Numbered from the stretch's first letter, positions 42,181 to 52,927 are shown. The stretch is 64,000 bases of DNA from Pseudomonas alkylphenolica (GCF_016009175.1 NZ_JADUCM010000031.1:1-64000); one strand, 5' to 3'. Numbers and translations are program-made. Notes: generated by a model not told the origin, from the letters alone.

Positions 42181-43365
42181 TCAGTTCTTCTGGTACACGG
42201 TCACCACGCAGGCGCCGCCCAGGCCGAGGTTGTGCTGCACGGCGATGCGCGCGTTGTGCACCTGGCGTTGCTCGGCGCTGCCGCGCAACTGGTGGGTCAG
42301 CTCAAAGCACTGGGCAAGGCCGGTGGCGCCCAGCGGATGGCCCTTGGAGAGCAGGCCGCCGGACGGGTTGGTGACCCATTCGCCGCCATAGGTGTTGTCG
42401 CCGTCGCAGACCAGTCGTTCGCCAACACCTTCGGCGCACAGGCCCAGGCCTTCGTAGGTCAGCAGTTCGTTCTGGGCGAAGCAGTCGTGCAATTCGATGA
42501 CATCGATGTCTTTGGGGCCGATGCCGGCCTGGTTATAGGCGATGTCGGCGGCCATGCGCGTCATGTCGAAGCCGACCACGCGGATCATGTCCTTGGCGTC
42601 GTAGGTGCTGGGCAGGTCGGTGGTCAGCGCCTGGCCTGCAATCAAGACATCGGTGCGCAGGCCGTGTTTTTTTGCGAAGGCTTCGGAGACCACAATGGCT
42701 GCGGCAGCACCGCACGTAGGCGGACAGGCCATCAGGCGGGTCAGCACGCCTTCCCAGAGCATCGGCGCGGCCAGTACTTCTTCAGTGCTGACTACGTTGC
42801 GAAACACCGCCAGCGGGTTGTTGGCCGCGTGGCGGCTGGCTTTGGCGCGGATCTTGGCGAAGGTGTCGAGGCGGGTGCCGTACTTTTGCATGTGCGCATA
42901 GCCGGCACCTGCAAACTGGCGAATGGCGGTCGGCAGGTCAGGCATGCCCACCAGTTCGTTGGTCAGCTTCAGCGCACGCTCGGTAGCCGGGGCGCGGTCG
43001 CTCCAGGCCGACTTCAAGGCGCCAGGGTTCATTTGCTCGAAACCGAACGCCAGGGCGCAGTCCACCGCACCGCTGGCCACGGCCTGGCGCGCCAGGAACA
43101 GTGCCGATGAGCCGGTGGCGCAGTTGTTGTTGACGTTGACCAGCGGTATGCCGGTCATGCCCACGCGGTACAGGGCCTTCTGGCCGCAGGTGGAGTCGCC
43201 GTAGACGTAACCGGCATAGGCCTGCTGGATGTCTTTGAAATCCAGGCCGCAGTCAGCCAGGGCCTGGCGGATCGCCTGCTCGCCCATGACGTCGTACGGC
43301 TCGTTGGTCCCCGGTTTCTTGAACTGGATCATGCCGACGCCGGCCACAAACACGTTTTGGCTCAT
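42181..43365 (-). CDS. SCP2-type thiolase (lipid-transfer-protein/SCPx family)
   Basis: A 394-residue thiolase. It has nucleophile Cys82 in NNNCATGSS, HDCFAQNE near residue 295 and SKGHPLGATG near residue 345. These are the marks of SCPx/SCP2 thiolases, which cleave 3-oxoacyl-CoAs, often with a 2-methyl branch. It is about 60-65% like the second copy at 54192 by eye. It lies between the acyl-CoA dehydrogenase and MaoC genes. A CA motif sits just before its AAGGA ribosome site. Confidence 0.9.
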   Translation of the reverse strand: MSQNVFVAGVGMIQFKKPGTNEPYDVMGEQAIRQALADCGLDFKDIQQAYAGYVYGDSTCGQKALYRVGMTGIPLVNVNNNCATGSSALFLARQAVASGAVDCALAFGFEQMNPGALKSAWSDRAPATERALKLTNELVGMPDLPTAIRQFAGAGYAHMQKYGTRLDTFAKIRAKASRHAANNPLAVFRNVVSTEEVLAAPMLWEGVLTRLMACPPTCGAAAAIVVSEAFAKKHGLRTDVLIAGQALTTDLPSTYDAKDMIRVVGFDMTRMAADIAYNQAGIGPKDIDVIELHDCFAQNELLTYEGLGLCAEGVGERLVCDGDNTYGGEWVTNPSGGLLSKGHPLGATGLAQCFELTHQLRGSAEQRQVHNARIAVQHNLGLGGACVVTVYQKN

Positions 43366-43376
43366 CGTAGTTTTCC

Positions 43377-43386
43377 TTGTTGTTGT
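43377..43386 (-). promoter_or_regulatory. CA motif before the first SCP2 thiolase
   Basis: The message reads ACAACAACAA adjoining the AAGGA ribosome site. Confidence 0.6.
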
Positions 43387-43392
43387 GAGGGT

Positions 43393-44532
<1,140 letters not shown>

Positions 44533-44629
44533 GCAAGACTCCTCAGTGATCACGGGCCGGCTGTGCGGCCAGGCGCGAGTTGCGCCGTTGAACTGAGGGT
44601 TACGATAGGCTGGGGTACACAGGACGAAC

Positions 44630-44648
44630 GCCACCCGAGGTGGGTGGC
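44630..44648. promoter_or_regulatory. Regulon palindrome, site A (ACAD-thiolase-MaoC operon)
   Basis: CCACCC-GAGGT-GGGTGG with an extra G/C pair on each side, centred 107 bases before the GTG of the acyl-CoA dehydrogenase at 44532. Confidence 0.65.
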
Positions 44649-44680
44649 GGGGCAGGGAATTGAGCGGTCTTCGCAGCCCT

Positions 44681-44706
44681 TGTGGGAGCTGGGCAAGCCT
44701 GCGATC
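44681..44706. repeat. REP-like element
   Basis: TGTGGGAGCTGGGCAAGCCT followed by GCGATC resembles the widespread Pseudomonas REP unit (TGTGGGAGC, G-C rich hairpin, GCGAT). A single copy between the LuxR stop codon and site A. Confidence 0.55.
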
Positions 44707-44731
44707 GAGCGCAAAGCGGTGGTAAATTCGC

Positions 44732-47542
44732 CTAAACGGACCCTGAACCGCTTTGCGATTCCAGATCGCGCACACGCGCTACGGCTTCATCGCGGCTGCT
44801 GACGCCGAGCTTGCTGTAAATATGGCTCAAATGCCATTTCACGGTTTCCGGCGACAGCCCCAGCGCGCGGGCGATCTTCTTGTTGGGCAGGGCCTGGGCA
44901 AGCAGCCGAACCACTTCGATTTCACGCTCGCTCAATGGCTCCATGCCGCTGGCCAGCGGCTTGCTCGGCGTTGCCGGGGCAGCTTTTGTTGTCGGAACGG
45001 CTGGCGTTTTCACCTGGGCTTCCTGCAGCCGCTCGACATAGAACGCCAGCACCGGGTCGAGTGCCTCCTGGCTGGCAATCTCGCTGATCAGCGCCAAGGC
45101 CTTGGGGTGGGCATCAAGCAGGCTGCGCAGCAAACCGAAGCGTTGCCCGCGGCGCAAGGCTTCGAGCACCTTGTCTCGCGCTGCCTCGGCGTTACCCCGC
45201 TGGGCCTCGATCACCCCGCTGAGCACCAGCAGGCGCACGGTACCGAGCTGGCGGCGGTGCACTTCGCAGAGTTCAATCAAGTGTTCTATGCGCGCCAGCG
45301 CGCCATCCAGATCACCTTCGTGCAGCTGCCAGCGCGCCCGCGCATTTTCGGTGAGGATGCGAATTTCCTTGAGCGCGGTGTGCCCGACATCCGGGTGGCG
45401 GGCGTCGATGGCCTCCAGACGCAGCAGTTTGGCGTGTGCCTGCGCAGGCTGACCGAGCATGATCAGCCAGCGGATCTGCCAGGTCAGGCTGTAGGCCTGC
45501 AGGCGCTCAAGCCCCAGCTTGATCGCGTACTCATCGAGGCGTTCGACATAGGCCAGGGCTTCTTGATGGTTGCCCGCCAGCCACTGCACGTGCCACAACA
45601 CCTGCATCACGCGCAACACCGAGTCGGGAATGGAGATCCGCTCAAGAATATCGACCCAGCCCGACAGCAGTTTGAACGCGCCATCGACGTCGTTGGTTTC
45701 GTAGAGCACTTCACCCAGCAGCGCCGCAGAAAGGTATGTCGCGTCGGCACCGGCTTTGCCGCACTGCGTGGCTTCGTGCATGACATCCCGGTAAACCCGC
45801 TCCGCCAGCTTCATCTGGCCTTCCAGGGCGTGGCTCAAGCCGAGCATGCAGCGGCCCTGAAGGCTACCAGCGGTGGTGCCCAGCAGGGGCTCGCCATTGA
45901 TCAGCAACATCGGACGCTCAAGTTGCACCTGACGCGCCTGTTCGTATTCGCCCCGGTGCATGTACAGCCAGGAGAGGATGTTGGCACAGGAACCCAGCGC
46001 CACGGCGTTGCTGCCAGAGGGAGGGTTGAGCAACTGTGGCAGCACGGTCATCGCCGCGTCGGTGTCATCGCGCTGCAGGGCAAGTGAGGCGCGCAGCAAG
46101 GCGATCATGAAACGATCATGGACATCGCTTTCGGGCACGTCCTTGAACAGCTGATCGAGGCTCTGGATACAGCCCGTGAAATCCCGGGCATAGAGCTGCA
46201 TCCGGGCCTTGAGGATGCGCAGTTTTACCCGTGCCTGCACTTGCTCGACCGGCAACAGGCGAACCAGCTCGATGAGCATGCGCAAATCGCCATGGGCATA
46301 GAGCGATTCGGTGTGCTGCTCCACAAGGTCGGCGGCAGCGTCGGGGTCGCCGGACATGACCGCGTGATGCACTGCTTCATCCAGGTGCTGGTGCTGACCA
46401 AACCAGGCCCAGGCACGAGCGTGCACGGCCTGTTGTTCGGCCTGGCTGCGCGAATCGAAATACTTGAGCAGGGTTTCCCGCAACAGTGGGTGCAGGCGGT
46501 ACCAGGTCTCGCGCTCGGGGCTGTCTACCGGAATCAGGAACAGGTTGTCGCGTTCAAGGTGGGCAAGCAGCGCATTGGCGTCGTGGACGGCCTGCGGGTT
46601 GCCGCTCAGGGCCGCGCACAACGAGGCACAGAAGCGGTTGCATACCGCCATGAGCAGCATCAGGTCGAGGTCGGTCGGTGACAGATGCGATAACACCTCG
46701 ACTTCAAAGAAGTCGGCAAACGCCTTGTCGTCGCGCACCTGCGCCTGGCTGACGGCGGCGGGGCGGTTCTTCTTGCGGCTGACAGCCAGCAGTTGCAGGC
46801 CGGCCACCCAGCCATCGGTCAGCTCATGCATTTGCCTGGCGTCGCGGGCGTCGATCTGGCCCAGCTGGGCGTTGAGAAACTGCTCGGACTCGGCGGGCGT
46901 AAAGCGCAGGTCGCGCAGGTTCAGCTCCAGCACCTGTTCCTGACTGCGCAGGCGTGCCAACGACAGCGGCACGGCGCTGCGAGACACCAGGGCCAGGTGC
47001 AGGTTGGCCGGCGCGTAATCAAGCAGCCATTGCAAGGCCTGGTGAATGCCGACGTCGGTCAGGTGATGGAGGTCGTCAAGCACCAGCACCAGTTCCCGGC
47101 CACGGCTGGCAATGCTGCGCACCAGGGTGATAACGGTGCGCTCGACGGCCTCGCTGTCTGTGCCGCGACCTTCAAGCTGGGTGGCTTCGTGGACCAGGCC
47201 AGGGTCGATCTGACCGAGGCTGGCCAGCAGGTAGTCGATAAAGCGCGTCAGCTCGTTGTCGTCGGCAGACAGCGTCAGCCAGGCCACATCAAAGCCCAGC
47301 GGCATCAGCGCCTGACGCCAGGCAATCAGCGTCGAGGTTTTGCCGCAGCCTGCCGGCCCCTTGAGCACGATACAGCGCTGGCGGCGTGCCTTGAGCATCT
47401 GTTCCTGCAGGCGTTCACGGGAAATCAGGCGCCCGGTACTGCGCGGCGGGATCAGTTTGCTGCTGACGATCGGCGACTGGGCCGGATTCAGGACCGGGCG
47501 TGTGGGCGTGTCCGAGGCTGTGGGCTTACGGGGTTTGTCCAT
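44732..47542 (-). CDS. MalT-like LuxR-family ATP-dependent regulator
   Basis: A 936-residue large LuxR/MalT-type (LAL) activator. The NTPase domain has GPAGCGKTSTL near residue 60 (Walker A) and LVLVLDDLHHLTD near residue 145 (Walker B). A long helical TPR-like region follows. The C-terminal helix-turn-helix has LSEREIEVVRLLAQALPNKK and LSPETVKWHLSHIYSKLGV. The ATG at 47542 is chosen; the frame stays open further upstream but that part lacks family similarity. It is divergent from the racemase-like gene, with site B in between. It is a good candidate for the activator that binds the shared palindromes. Confidence 0.9.
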   Translation of the reverse strand: MDKPRKPTASDTPTRPVLNPAQSPIVSSKLIPPRSTGRLISRERLQEQMLKARRQRCIVLKGPAGCGKTSTLIAWRQALMPLGFDVAWLTLSADDNELTRFIDYLLASLGQIDPGLVHEATQLEGRGTDSEAVERTVITLVRSIASRGRELVLVLDDLHHLTDVGIHQALQWLLDYAPANLHLALVSRSAVPLSLARLRSQEQVLELNLRDLRFTPAESEQFLNAQLGQIDARDARQMHELTDGWVAGLQLLAVSRKKNRPAAVSQAQVRDDKAFADFFEVEVLSHLSPTDLDLMLLMAVCNRFCASLCAALSGNPQAVHDANALLAHLERDNLFLIPVDSPERETWYRLHPLLRETLLKYFDSRSQAEQQAVHARAWAWFGQHQHLDEAVHHAVMSGDPDAAADLVEQHTESLYAHGDLRMLIELVRLLPVEQVQARVKLRILKARMQLYARDFTGCIQSLDQLFKDVPESDVHDRFMIALLRASLALQRDDTDAAMTVLPQLLNPPSGSNAVALGSCANILSWLYMHRGEYEQARQVQLERPMLLINGEPLLGTTAGSLQGRCMLGLSHALEGQMKLAERVYRDVMHEATQCGKAGADATYLSAALLGEVLYETNDVDGAFKLLSGWVDILERISIPDSVLRVMQVLWHVQWLAGNHQEALAYVERLDEYAIKLGLERLQAYSLTWQIRWLIMLGQPAQAHAKLLRLEAIDARHPDVGHTALKEIRILTENARARWQLHEGDLDGALARIEHLIELCEVHRRQLGTVRLLVLSGVIEAQRGNAEAARDKVLEALRRGQRFGLLRSLLDAHPKALALISEIASQEALDPVLAFYVERLQEAQVKTPAVPTTKAAPATPSKPLASGMEPLSEREIEVVRLLAQALPNKKIARALGLSPETVKWHLSHIYSKLGVSSRDEAVARVRDLESQSGSGSV

Positions 47543-47636
47543 GGGGCTGTCCGAATCTTTTTTATTTTGAAGGTGCACTGAACCCAGACGAGTGTAACCC
47601 ACCGTCGGCAAGACAGAACCCTGTGTTCGGCATTCG

Positions 47637-47653
47637 CCACCCGATGCGGGTGG
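47637..47653. promoter_or_regulatory. Regulon palindrome, site B (divergent luxR / racemase operon)
   Basis: CCACCC-GATGC-GGGTGG lies almost midway between two divergent starts, 103 bases from the LuxR ATG and 96 from the racemase ATG. No gene ends here, so it cannot be a terminator. Confidence 0.7.
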
Positions 47654-47740
47654 TCGACGCCGGCGTCGGGGTTGATTAACTGGACGGCACAACAATAGGG
47701 GTGCTGCCTGGCGCTCCGTCAGATCAATGGAGCGGCGGTA

Positions 47741-48895
47741 ATGGGTGTATTGAGCGGCATTCGAGTGGTGGAGTTCGCGGCAATCGGCCCGGCGCCTTTT
47801 GGCACGATGTTGCTGGCCGACATGGGCGCCGACGTGGTGCGTATCGACCGGCCGCAGGCACCGAGCGACCTGGGTCCGAAGCTGGAAGGCAAGCGTGTCG
47901 ACGTGACCGGGCGCAACCGCCGCTCGCTGACGCTGGACCTCAAGTCCGCGCAAAGTGTCGCGGCGGCGCTGGAACTGATCGAGCGTGCCGACGTGCTCAT
48001 CGAAGGCTTTCGTCCGGGCACCCTGGAACGCCTGGGGCTTGGCCCCGAGGTAGCCCTGGCGCGCAATCCGCGGCTGGTGTATGCACGCATGACCGGTTGG
48101 GGCCAGACCGGGCCGATGGCCGAGCGTGCCGGCCATGACCTGAACTATATCGCCCTGTCCGGTGTGCTGTCGGCCATCGGTCCGGCCGGTGGCCGTCCGG
48201 TGCCGCCGCTGAATCTGGTGGGCGATTACGGCGGGGGCGGCATGCTGCTGGCCATGGGCGTGCTGGCGGCGCTGTTGAATGTGCAGCGTGGCGGCGCCGG
48301 ACAGGTCGTCGATGCGGCCATGACCGAAGGCGCGGCACAGTTGGGCTCGGCGATCTGGGGCCTGCTGGCCGGCGGTCACTGGCAGGAACAGCGCGGCAGT
48401 AATCTGCTTGATGGCGGCGCACCGTGGTACGACACCTATGAAACCGAGGATGGCCTGTACATGTCGATCGGGCCGATAGAGTCGCGGGTTTAAGTGCAGA
48501 TGCTGGAGATACTCGGGCTGGCGGACGCCGACCAGCCAAGTCAGCACGACCGCCGCGGCTGGCCGCGTTTGCGCGAGGCGTTCACCGCTGCCTTTCTTGC
48601 CCGTACCCGCGCGCAGTGGGCCGAGGCCTTTGCCGGCAGCGATGCCTGCGTCGTGCCGGTGCTCGGCCTTGCCGAAGCTGCCGATCATCCCCAGAGCCGG
48701 GCCCGCGGCAGCTTCATCGAGGTCGATGGCGTGGTACAGCCGGTTCCGGCCCCGCGTTTTCTTGGCACCCCTTCGGCGCAGCCGCGACCCGCCCCGCAAC
48801 GCGGCGAGCTGGGTCATGCGGCATTGCGCGACTGGGGCTTCGACAGTGTTGCTATCGAGCGGCTGCAGGCGTCAGGCCTGGGTTTCAAAGCCTGA
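47741..48895 (+). pseudogene. Alpha-methylacyl-CoA racemase-like CaiB/BaiF protein with in-frame TAA
   Basis: A class III CoA-transferase-fold gene. It starts at ATG 47741 behind GGAG and stays in frame to 48895, except for a TAA at 48491-48493 after residue 250. Residues Arg91, His132, Asp162 and Glu247 correspond to the catalytic set Arg91/His126/Asp156/Glu241 of mycobacterial alpha-methylacyl-CoA racemase, so racemase is favoured over CoA-transferase. The C-terminal part (ILGLADADQPSQ to GLGFKA) clearly continues the family. A tyrosine codon (TAC or TAT) usually occupies this place. It could be a recent mutation, a sequence error or, less likely, suppressed. First gene of the operon with an enoyl-CoA hydratase and two CoA ligases. 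Confidence 0.85.
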
Positions 48896-48946
48896 TGGCG
48901 TAGCCGTGAACACCCTCTGGAAGTCCCGCAGCGCAGGAGTTAGGCC

Positions 48947-49750
48947 ATGGCCATTCAGTTCAAAATCATCAACCACGTGGCGCTGATCACGCTCGATGCG
49001 CAGCCGTTGAACAACGCGCTCACCGTCAGCGACCTGATGCACCTGCGCAAGACCCTGGTGGCCTGCCAGGATGACGAGCAGGTACGCATCATTGTGCTCA
49101 CCGGTGCCGGAGAACGCGCGTTCTGCTGCGGTGCCGCTCACCGTGAACCGCTGCTGGCGGCGCAAGGCTACGTCGCCGGCGCGATGAAAAGCCGCGAAAC
49201 CGAAGCTGAGGAGGGCGGTTATGCCCGATTGTTCGACTTCAGCGACCTGGACATCTGGAAGCCGGTGATTGCCGCGGTCAATGGTGCCTGCCTGGGTGGC
49301 GGACTGGAGCTGGCGCTGCAGTGCGATGTGCGCATCGCAACGGCCAGCGCCACCTTCGGCTTGCCGGAAGTGCAAGACGCAAGCATTCCGGCCGCCGGTG
49401 GCGTGCAATACCTGCTGCGCGCGGTGCCAGCGGCCCATGCGATGAAAATGGCCCTCAGCGGCGAGCCGATCGACGCCGGGCACGCCTTGCGCATTGGCCT
49501 GGTCAGCGACCTGGTAACCCGTGAGCAACTGCTGCCGAGCGCCCTGGAACTGGCTGAGCGCATTGCCGCCAACGGCCCGTTGGCGGTGCAATCGATCAAG
49601 CGCCTGGCGGTGCAGACGGCCCACTTGTCTGCCCGGGAGTTCGTCGCCCAGGCCCATCTTTACTGGGGGTTGCTGCGAGACAGCAACGACCTTGCCGAAG
49701 GGCGCGTAGCGCTTGCCGAGCAACGCCCGCCCAAATACACCGGTGCCTGA
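48947..49750 (+). CDS. Enoyl-CoA hydratase/isomerase family protein (first)
   Basis: A 267-residue crotonase. The oxyanion segment is GAGERAFCCGA. Both catalytic glutamates of true hydratases are present, in GGGLELALQCD and FGLPEVQD, 20 residues apart as in rat mitochondrial hydratase. The usual GAGGTQ appears as AAGGVQ. It probably hydrates a 2-enoyl-CoA in the side-chain pathway. A GGAG ribosome site lies near the start. It follows the racemase-like gene by 51 bases and precedes the first CoA ligase. Confidence 0.87.
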   Translation: MAIQFKIINHVALITLDAQPLNNALTVSDLMHLRKTLVACQDDEQVRIIVLTGAGERAFCCGAAHREPLLAAQGYVAGAMKSRETEAEEGGYARLFDFSDLDIWKPVIAAVNGACLGGGLELALQCDVRIATASATFGLPEVQDASIPAAGGVQYLLRAVPAAHAMKMALSGEPIDAGHALRIGLVSDLVTREQLLPSALELAERIAANGPLAVQSIKRLAVQTAHLSAREFVAQAHLYWGLLRDSNDLAEGRVALAEQRPPKYTGA

Positions 49751-49786
49751 TAGCGCGCCCCACCGTTGTGTTCTTCCTTGCCCGAC

Positions 49787-49794
49787 AACAATAA
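49787..49794 (+). promoter_or_regulatory. CA motif before the first acyl-CoA synthetase
   Basis: AACAATAA lies 16 bases before the ATG, just upstream of the AGGAGA ribosome site. Confidence 0.55.
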
Positions 49795-49810
49795 TTTTCA
49801 GGAGAACTCC

Positions 49811-51367
49811 ATGTACCTTACTCAAGGCCTGCACCATGTGCTGCAGCAACGCCCTCATTCCCTGGCAACGGTGTTTCGCGGCCGACGCCACACCTACGCC
49901 CAGCTGGCCGAGCGGGTGGCGCGCCTGGCAGGTGCGCTGCAGCAGCTGGGTATGCACAGCGGCGACCGGGTCGGCCTGCTCGCACTGAACTCCGACCGTT
50001 TTCTTGAATACTACCTGGCCACCTGGTGGGGCGGCGGCGTGGTCAACCCGGTCAACATTCGCTGGAGCGTGGCAGAAATCGTCTATTCGCTGGACGACTG
50101 CGACACCCGCATCCTGATGATCGACGACAGTTTCCTGCCGATGGCTGAAGCCATTGCGGGCAGTGCCAAGGTGCGGCCGCTGCTGATTCATGTCGGCGAC
50201 GGCCCTGCGCCTGAGGGCATGCTTTCGTACGAACAGCTGATACGCGACACGGCACCGGTCGGCGATGCCTTTCGCGGTGGCGACGACCTTGCCAGCATCA
50301 TGTACACCGGCGGCACCACGGGGCGGCCCAAAGGCGTGATGCAGTCGCACATGAACCTGTGGTCGGCGGCTGTGGCGCGGGCTGCCGACGTGCCGGTGCC
50401 GGCCGATGCCTTGACCCTGCACATTGCGCCGATGTTCCACCTTGCGGCGTTGTCACGGGTGATCCTGATCTCGTTGCTGGGGCTGCCCGCCGTCTTTGTG
50501 CCGGCGTTCGAACCGCTGGACGTGATGCAAACCATCGAGCGCGAGCGCATTACCGACATTCTCATCGTACCGACCATGATCCAGGCGTTGATCATGCACC
50601 CGGACTTTGCCCGCTACGACCTCAGCTGCCTGCGTGACCTGACCTACGGCGCTTCGCCGATCGCCGTGCCGCTGCTGGAACTTGCCCTCAAGGCCTTGCC
50701 GAACGTGAGGTTCACCCAGGGTTACGGGATGACCGAAGCGGCGCCGCCCATCAGCGCAAACGGCCCGGAGAACCATGGCCCTGAAGGCATCGCCAATGGC
50801 CGCCTGCGTTCTGCCGGGCGCCCGGGGCTGGGGGTGATGGTGCGCATCGTCGACGAACATGACAACGAAGTGCCCCGGGGCACGGTCGGAGAGGTGGTGG
50901 TGCGCGGCCCGAACATCATGCTCGGTTACTGGAACAAGCCCGAGGAAACCGCCCAGGTGCTGCGTGGCGGCTGGATGCACACCGGGGACGGTGCCTACAT
51001 GGACGAGGACGGTTACCTGTACATCGTCGACCGCTTCAAGGACATGATCGTCAGCGGGGGTGAAAACGTGTACTCCGGCGAAGTCGAAAGTGCCATTGCC
51101 AGTCATCCAGCCGTGGCTGCCTGTGCGGTGATCGGCATTCCCTGCCAGCAATGGGGCGAAGCGGTGCACGCGGTGATTGTCCTCAAGGCTGATCGGCAGG
51201 CGGTGGGCGCCGAGATCATCGAACACTGCCGCCAGCAGATTGCCGGTTACAAGACGCCGAAGTCAGTCGAGTTTCGCGCGGCCTTGCCGCTGTCGGGTGC
51301 CGGCAAAGTGCTCAAGCGAGATTTGCGCGAGCCTTACTGGGTCGGCAAGGACCGTGGGGTGAGCTGA
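49811..51367 (+). CDS. Acyl-CoA synthetase (AMP-forming), tandem copy 1
   Basis: A 518-residue ANL-superfamily ligase. The P-loop-like motif MYTGGTTGRPKGVMQSH is near residue 160. QGYGMTEAAP (A4/A5), TGDGAYMDEDGYLYIVDR (A7/A8 with YxxDR) and the C-terminal lysine in LPLSGAGKVLKRDLR follow. It would activate a carboxylic acid with CoA and ATP, the entry step to beta-oxidation. The ATG at 49811 has AGGAGA. Copy 2 follows after four bases and is a clear paralogue. Different chain or ring substrates for the two copies are plausible. Confidence 0.9.
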   Translation: MYLTQGLHHVLQQRPHSLATVFRGRRHTYAQLAERVARLAGALQQLGMHSGDRVGLLALNSDRFLEYYLATWWGGGVVNPVNIRWSVAEIVYSLDDCDTRILMIDDSFLPMAEAIAGSAKVRPLLIHVGDGPAPEGMLSYEQLIRDTAPVGDAFRGGDDLASIMYTGGTTGRPKGVMQSHMNLWSAAVARAADVPVPADALTLHIAPMFHLAALSRVILISLLGLPAVFVPAFEPLDVMQTIERERITDILIVPTMIQALIMHPDFARYDLSCLRDLTYGASPIAVPLLELALKALPNVRFTQGYGMTEAAPPISANGPENHGPEGIANGRLRSAGRPGLGVMVRIVDEHDNEVPRGTVGEVVVRGPNIMLGYWNKPEETAQVLRGGWMHTGDGAYMDEDGYLYIVDRFKDMIVSGGENVYSGEVESAIASHPAVAACAVIGIPCQQWGEAVHAVIVLKADRQAVGAEIIEHCRQQIAGYKTPKSVEFRAALPLSGAGKVLKRDLREPYWVGKDRGVS

Positions 51368-51371
51368 GCCC

Positions 51372-52904
51372 ATGTACATGACCCAATGCCTGCAGCGCAT
51401 GCTGCAGCAGGACCCGGAGCATACCGCGACGGTGTTTGCCGGGCGCCGGCAGACCTACCGCCAGTTTGGCCAGCGCGTGGCGCGCCTGGCCGGTGCATTG
51501 CAGCACCTGGGCATGGCGGCGGGTGACCGGGTCGGCATGCTTGCGTTCAATTCCGATCGTTACCTTGAGTACATCATGGGGGGGTGGGGGGGCGGCGGGG
51601 TACTCAACCCGGTCAACATCCGCTGGAGCGTGGCGGAAATCGTCTATTCGCTGGACGATTGCGCCACCGGCATCCTCATCGTCGACGCACACTTTGCGCC
51701 GATGGCCGAGGCCATCCGCCAGAGCGCCCGTCAGGCGCCGCTGTTCATCTACGCGGGGGACGACGAGGTACCGGCGGGCATGCTCGGTTTCGAGCAGTTG
51801 ATAGAGCAGGCGACGGCAGTTGAGGATGCCGGCCGCGGTGGTGACGACCTGGCCTGCATCATGTACACCGGCGGTACCACCGGTTCGCCCAAAGGGGTGA
51901 TGCAATCGCACTTGAACCTGTGGTCGGCGTGCATGCCACGCATGGTCGATATGCCGCCGATACGCGGAGGACGGCTGCTGCACGTGGCGCCGCTGTTCCA
52001 TGTTGCCGGCATGGCCCGCGCGCTGATTCAGTTTCTGGCGGGCGAAAGCCATGTGCTGGTGTCGGGTTTCGATGCCGGGCAGGTGCTGCAGGTGATCGAG
52101 CACGAGCGCATCACCGAGACACTGTTGGTGCCGACCATGATCCTTGCACTGTTGGCCCATCCGGACATTGACCGCTACGATCTCGGCAGCCTCAAACGCC
52201 TGACCTACGGTGCCTCACCCAGTGCCGGCGAGATGGTCGAGCAGGTGCTGGCACGCTTTCCCGACATCGAGCTGTCGCATTCCTACGGCCTGACCGAAGC
52301 CTGCCCGGTGGTCTCGAGCAATCTGCCCTGGAACCATACGCCGCAAGCGCGCAAGCGCGGCTTGTCGCGTTCGGTCGGACGCGGCGGGCTGGGCGTGAAT
52401 GTGAAGATCGTCGACCCTCACGGCCACGAGGTGCCGCGTGGCACGGTGGGCGAAATCATTGTGCGCGGGCCGAACATCATGCTCGGCTACTGGAACCGGC
52501 CCGAAGAAACCGCCCGCGCCTTGCGCAACGGCTGGCTGTACACCGGTGATGCGGCGTACATGGACGAGCAGGGGTACCTGTTCATTGTCGACCGCCTCAA
52601 GGACATGATCGTCAGCGGCGGCGAGAACGTGTATTGCGCCGAGGTGGAAAACGTCCTTGCGCACCACCCGGCGGTGGCGCACTGCGCTGTCATCGGTGTC
52701 CCCCATGCGCAATGGGGCGAAGCCGTGCATGCGGTGGTGGTCCTCAAACCGGATGCTGAAACTGACGCTGAGCAATTGAAGGCCCATTGCCGCGCTTACA
52801 TCGCCGGCTACAAATGCCCCAAGAGCATAGCGTTTCGCGACCAGCTACCGCTTTCCGCCGCCGGCAAGGTACTCAAGCGCGAGCTGCGTAAACCCACGCT
52901 GTAG
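51372..52904 (+). CDS. Acyl-CoA synthetase (AMP-forming), tandem copy 2
   Basis: A 510-residue ligase, paralogue of the gene just upstream. MYTGGTTGSPKGVMQSH, SHSYGLTEACPV, TGDAAYMDEQGYLFIVDR and LPLSAAGKVLKREL are intact. An unusual glycine-rich stretch, MGGWGGGG, near residue 72 replaces ATWWGGG of copy 1. It comes from a very G-rich DNA run (51578-51600) whose base calls deserve checking. It is likely a second entry enzyme with a different substrate range. Confidence 0.9.
   Translation: MYMTQCLQRMLQQDPEHTATVFAGRRQTYRQFGQRVARLAGALQHLGMAAGDRVGMLAFNSDRYLEYIMGGWGGGGVLNPVNIRWSVAEIVYSLDDCATGILIVDAHFAPMAEAIRQSARQAPLFIYAGDDEVPAGMLGFEQLIEQATAVEDAGRGGDDLACIMYTGGTTGSPKGVMQSHLNLWSACMPRMVDMPPIRGGRLLHVAPLFHVAGMARALIQFLAGESHVLVSGFDAGQVLQVIEHERITETLLVPTMILALLAHPDIDRYDLGSLKRLTYGASPSAGEMVEQVLARFPDIELSHSYGLTEACPVVSSNLPWNHTPQARKRGLSRSVGRGGLGVNVKIVDPHGHEVPRGTVGEIIVRGPNIMLGYWNRPEETARALRNGWLYTGDAAYMDEQGYLFIVDRLKDMIVSGGENVYCAEVENVLAHHPAVAHCAVIGVPHAQWGEAVHAVVVLKPDAETDAEQLKAHCRAYIAGYKCPKSIAFRDQLPLSAAGKVLKRELRKPTL
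51578..51600. repeat. G-rich run inside acyl-CoA synthetase copy 2
   Basis: Two runs of seven G separated by T, then C-GG-C-GGGG. It has G-quadruplex potential on the coding strand and is prone to sequencing error. The reading frame is preserved through it. Confidence 0.5.
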
Positions 52905-52927
52905 CCGCTGCCCGCCACCCGGTATCG

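Noticed and set aside
44630..44648. Site A read as a rho-independent terminator of the LuxR gene
   Set aside because: No T-run follows on the minus strand, and the same palindrome occurs at site B, where no gene ends. A dual role cannot be fully excluded.
44533..44775. N-terminal extension of the first acyl-CoA dehydrogenase
   Set aside because: It would overlap the regulator's 3' end. A strong GAGGAG site points to GTG 44532, and the paralogue at 53024 has the same 379-residue length.
47543..48817. Upstream extension of the first LuxR gene to about 1361 residues
   Set aside because: The extra part lies antisense to the racemase-like gene and over the divergent promoter. MalT-like similarity begins at the ATG at 47542.
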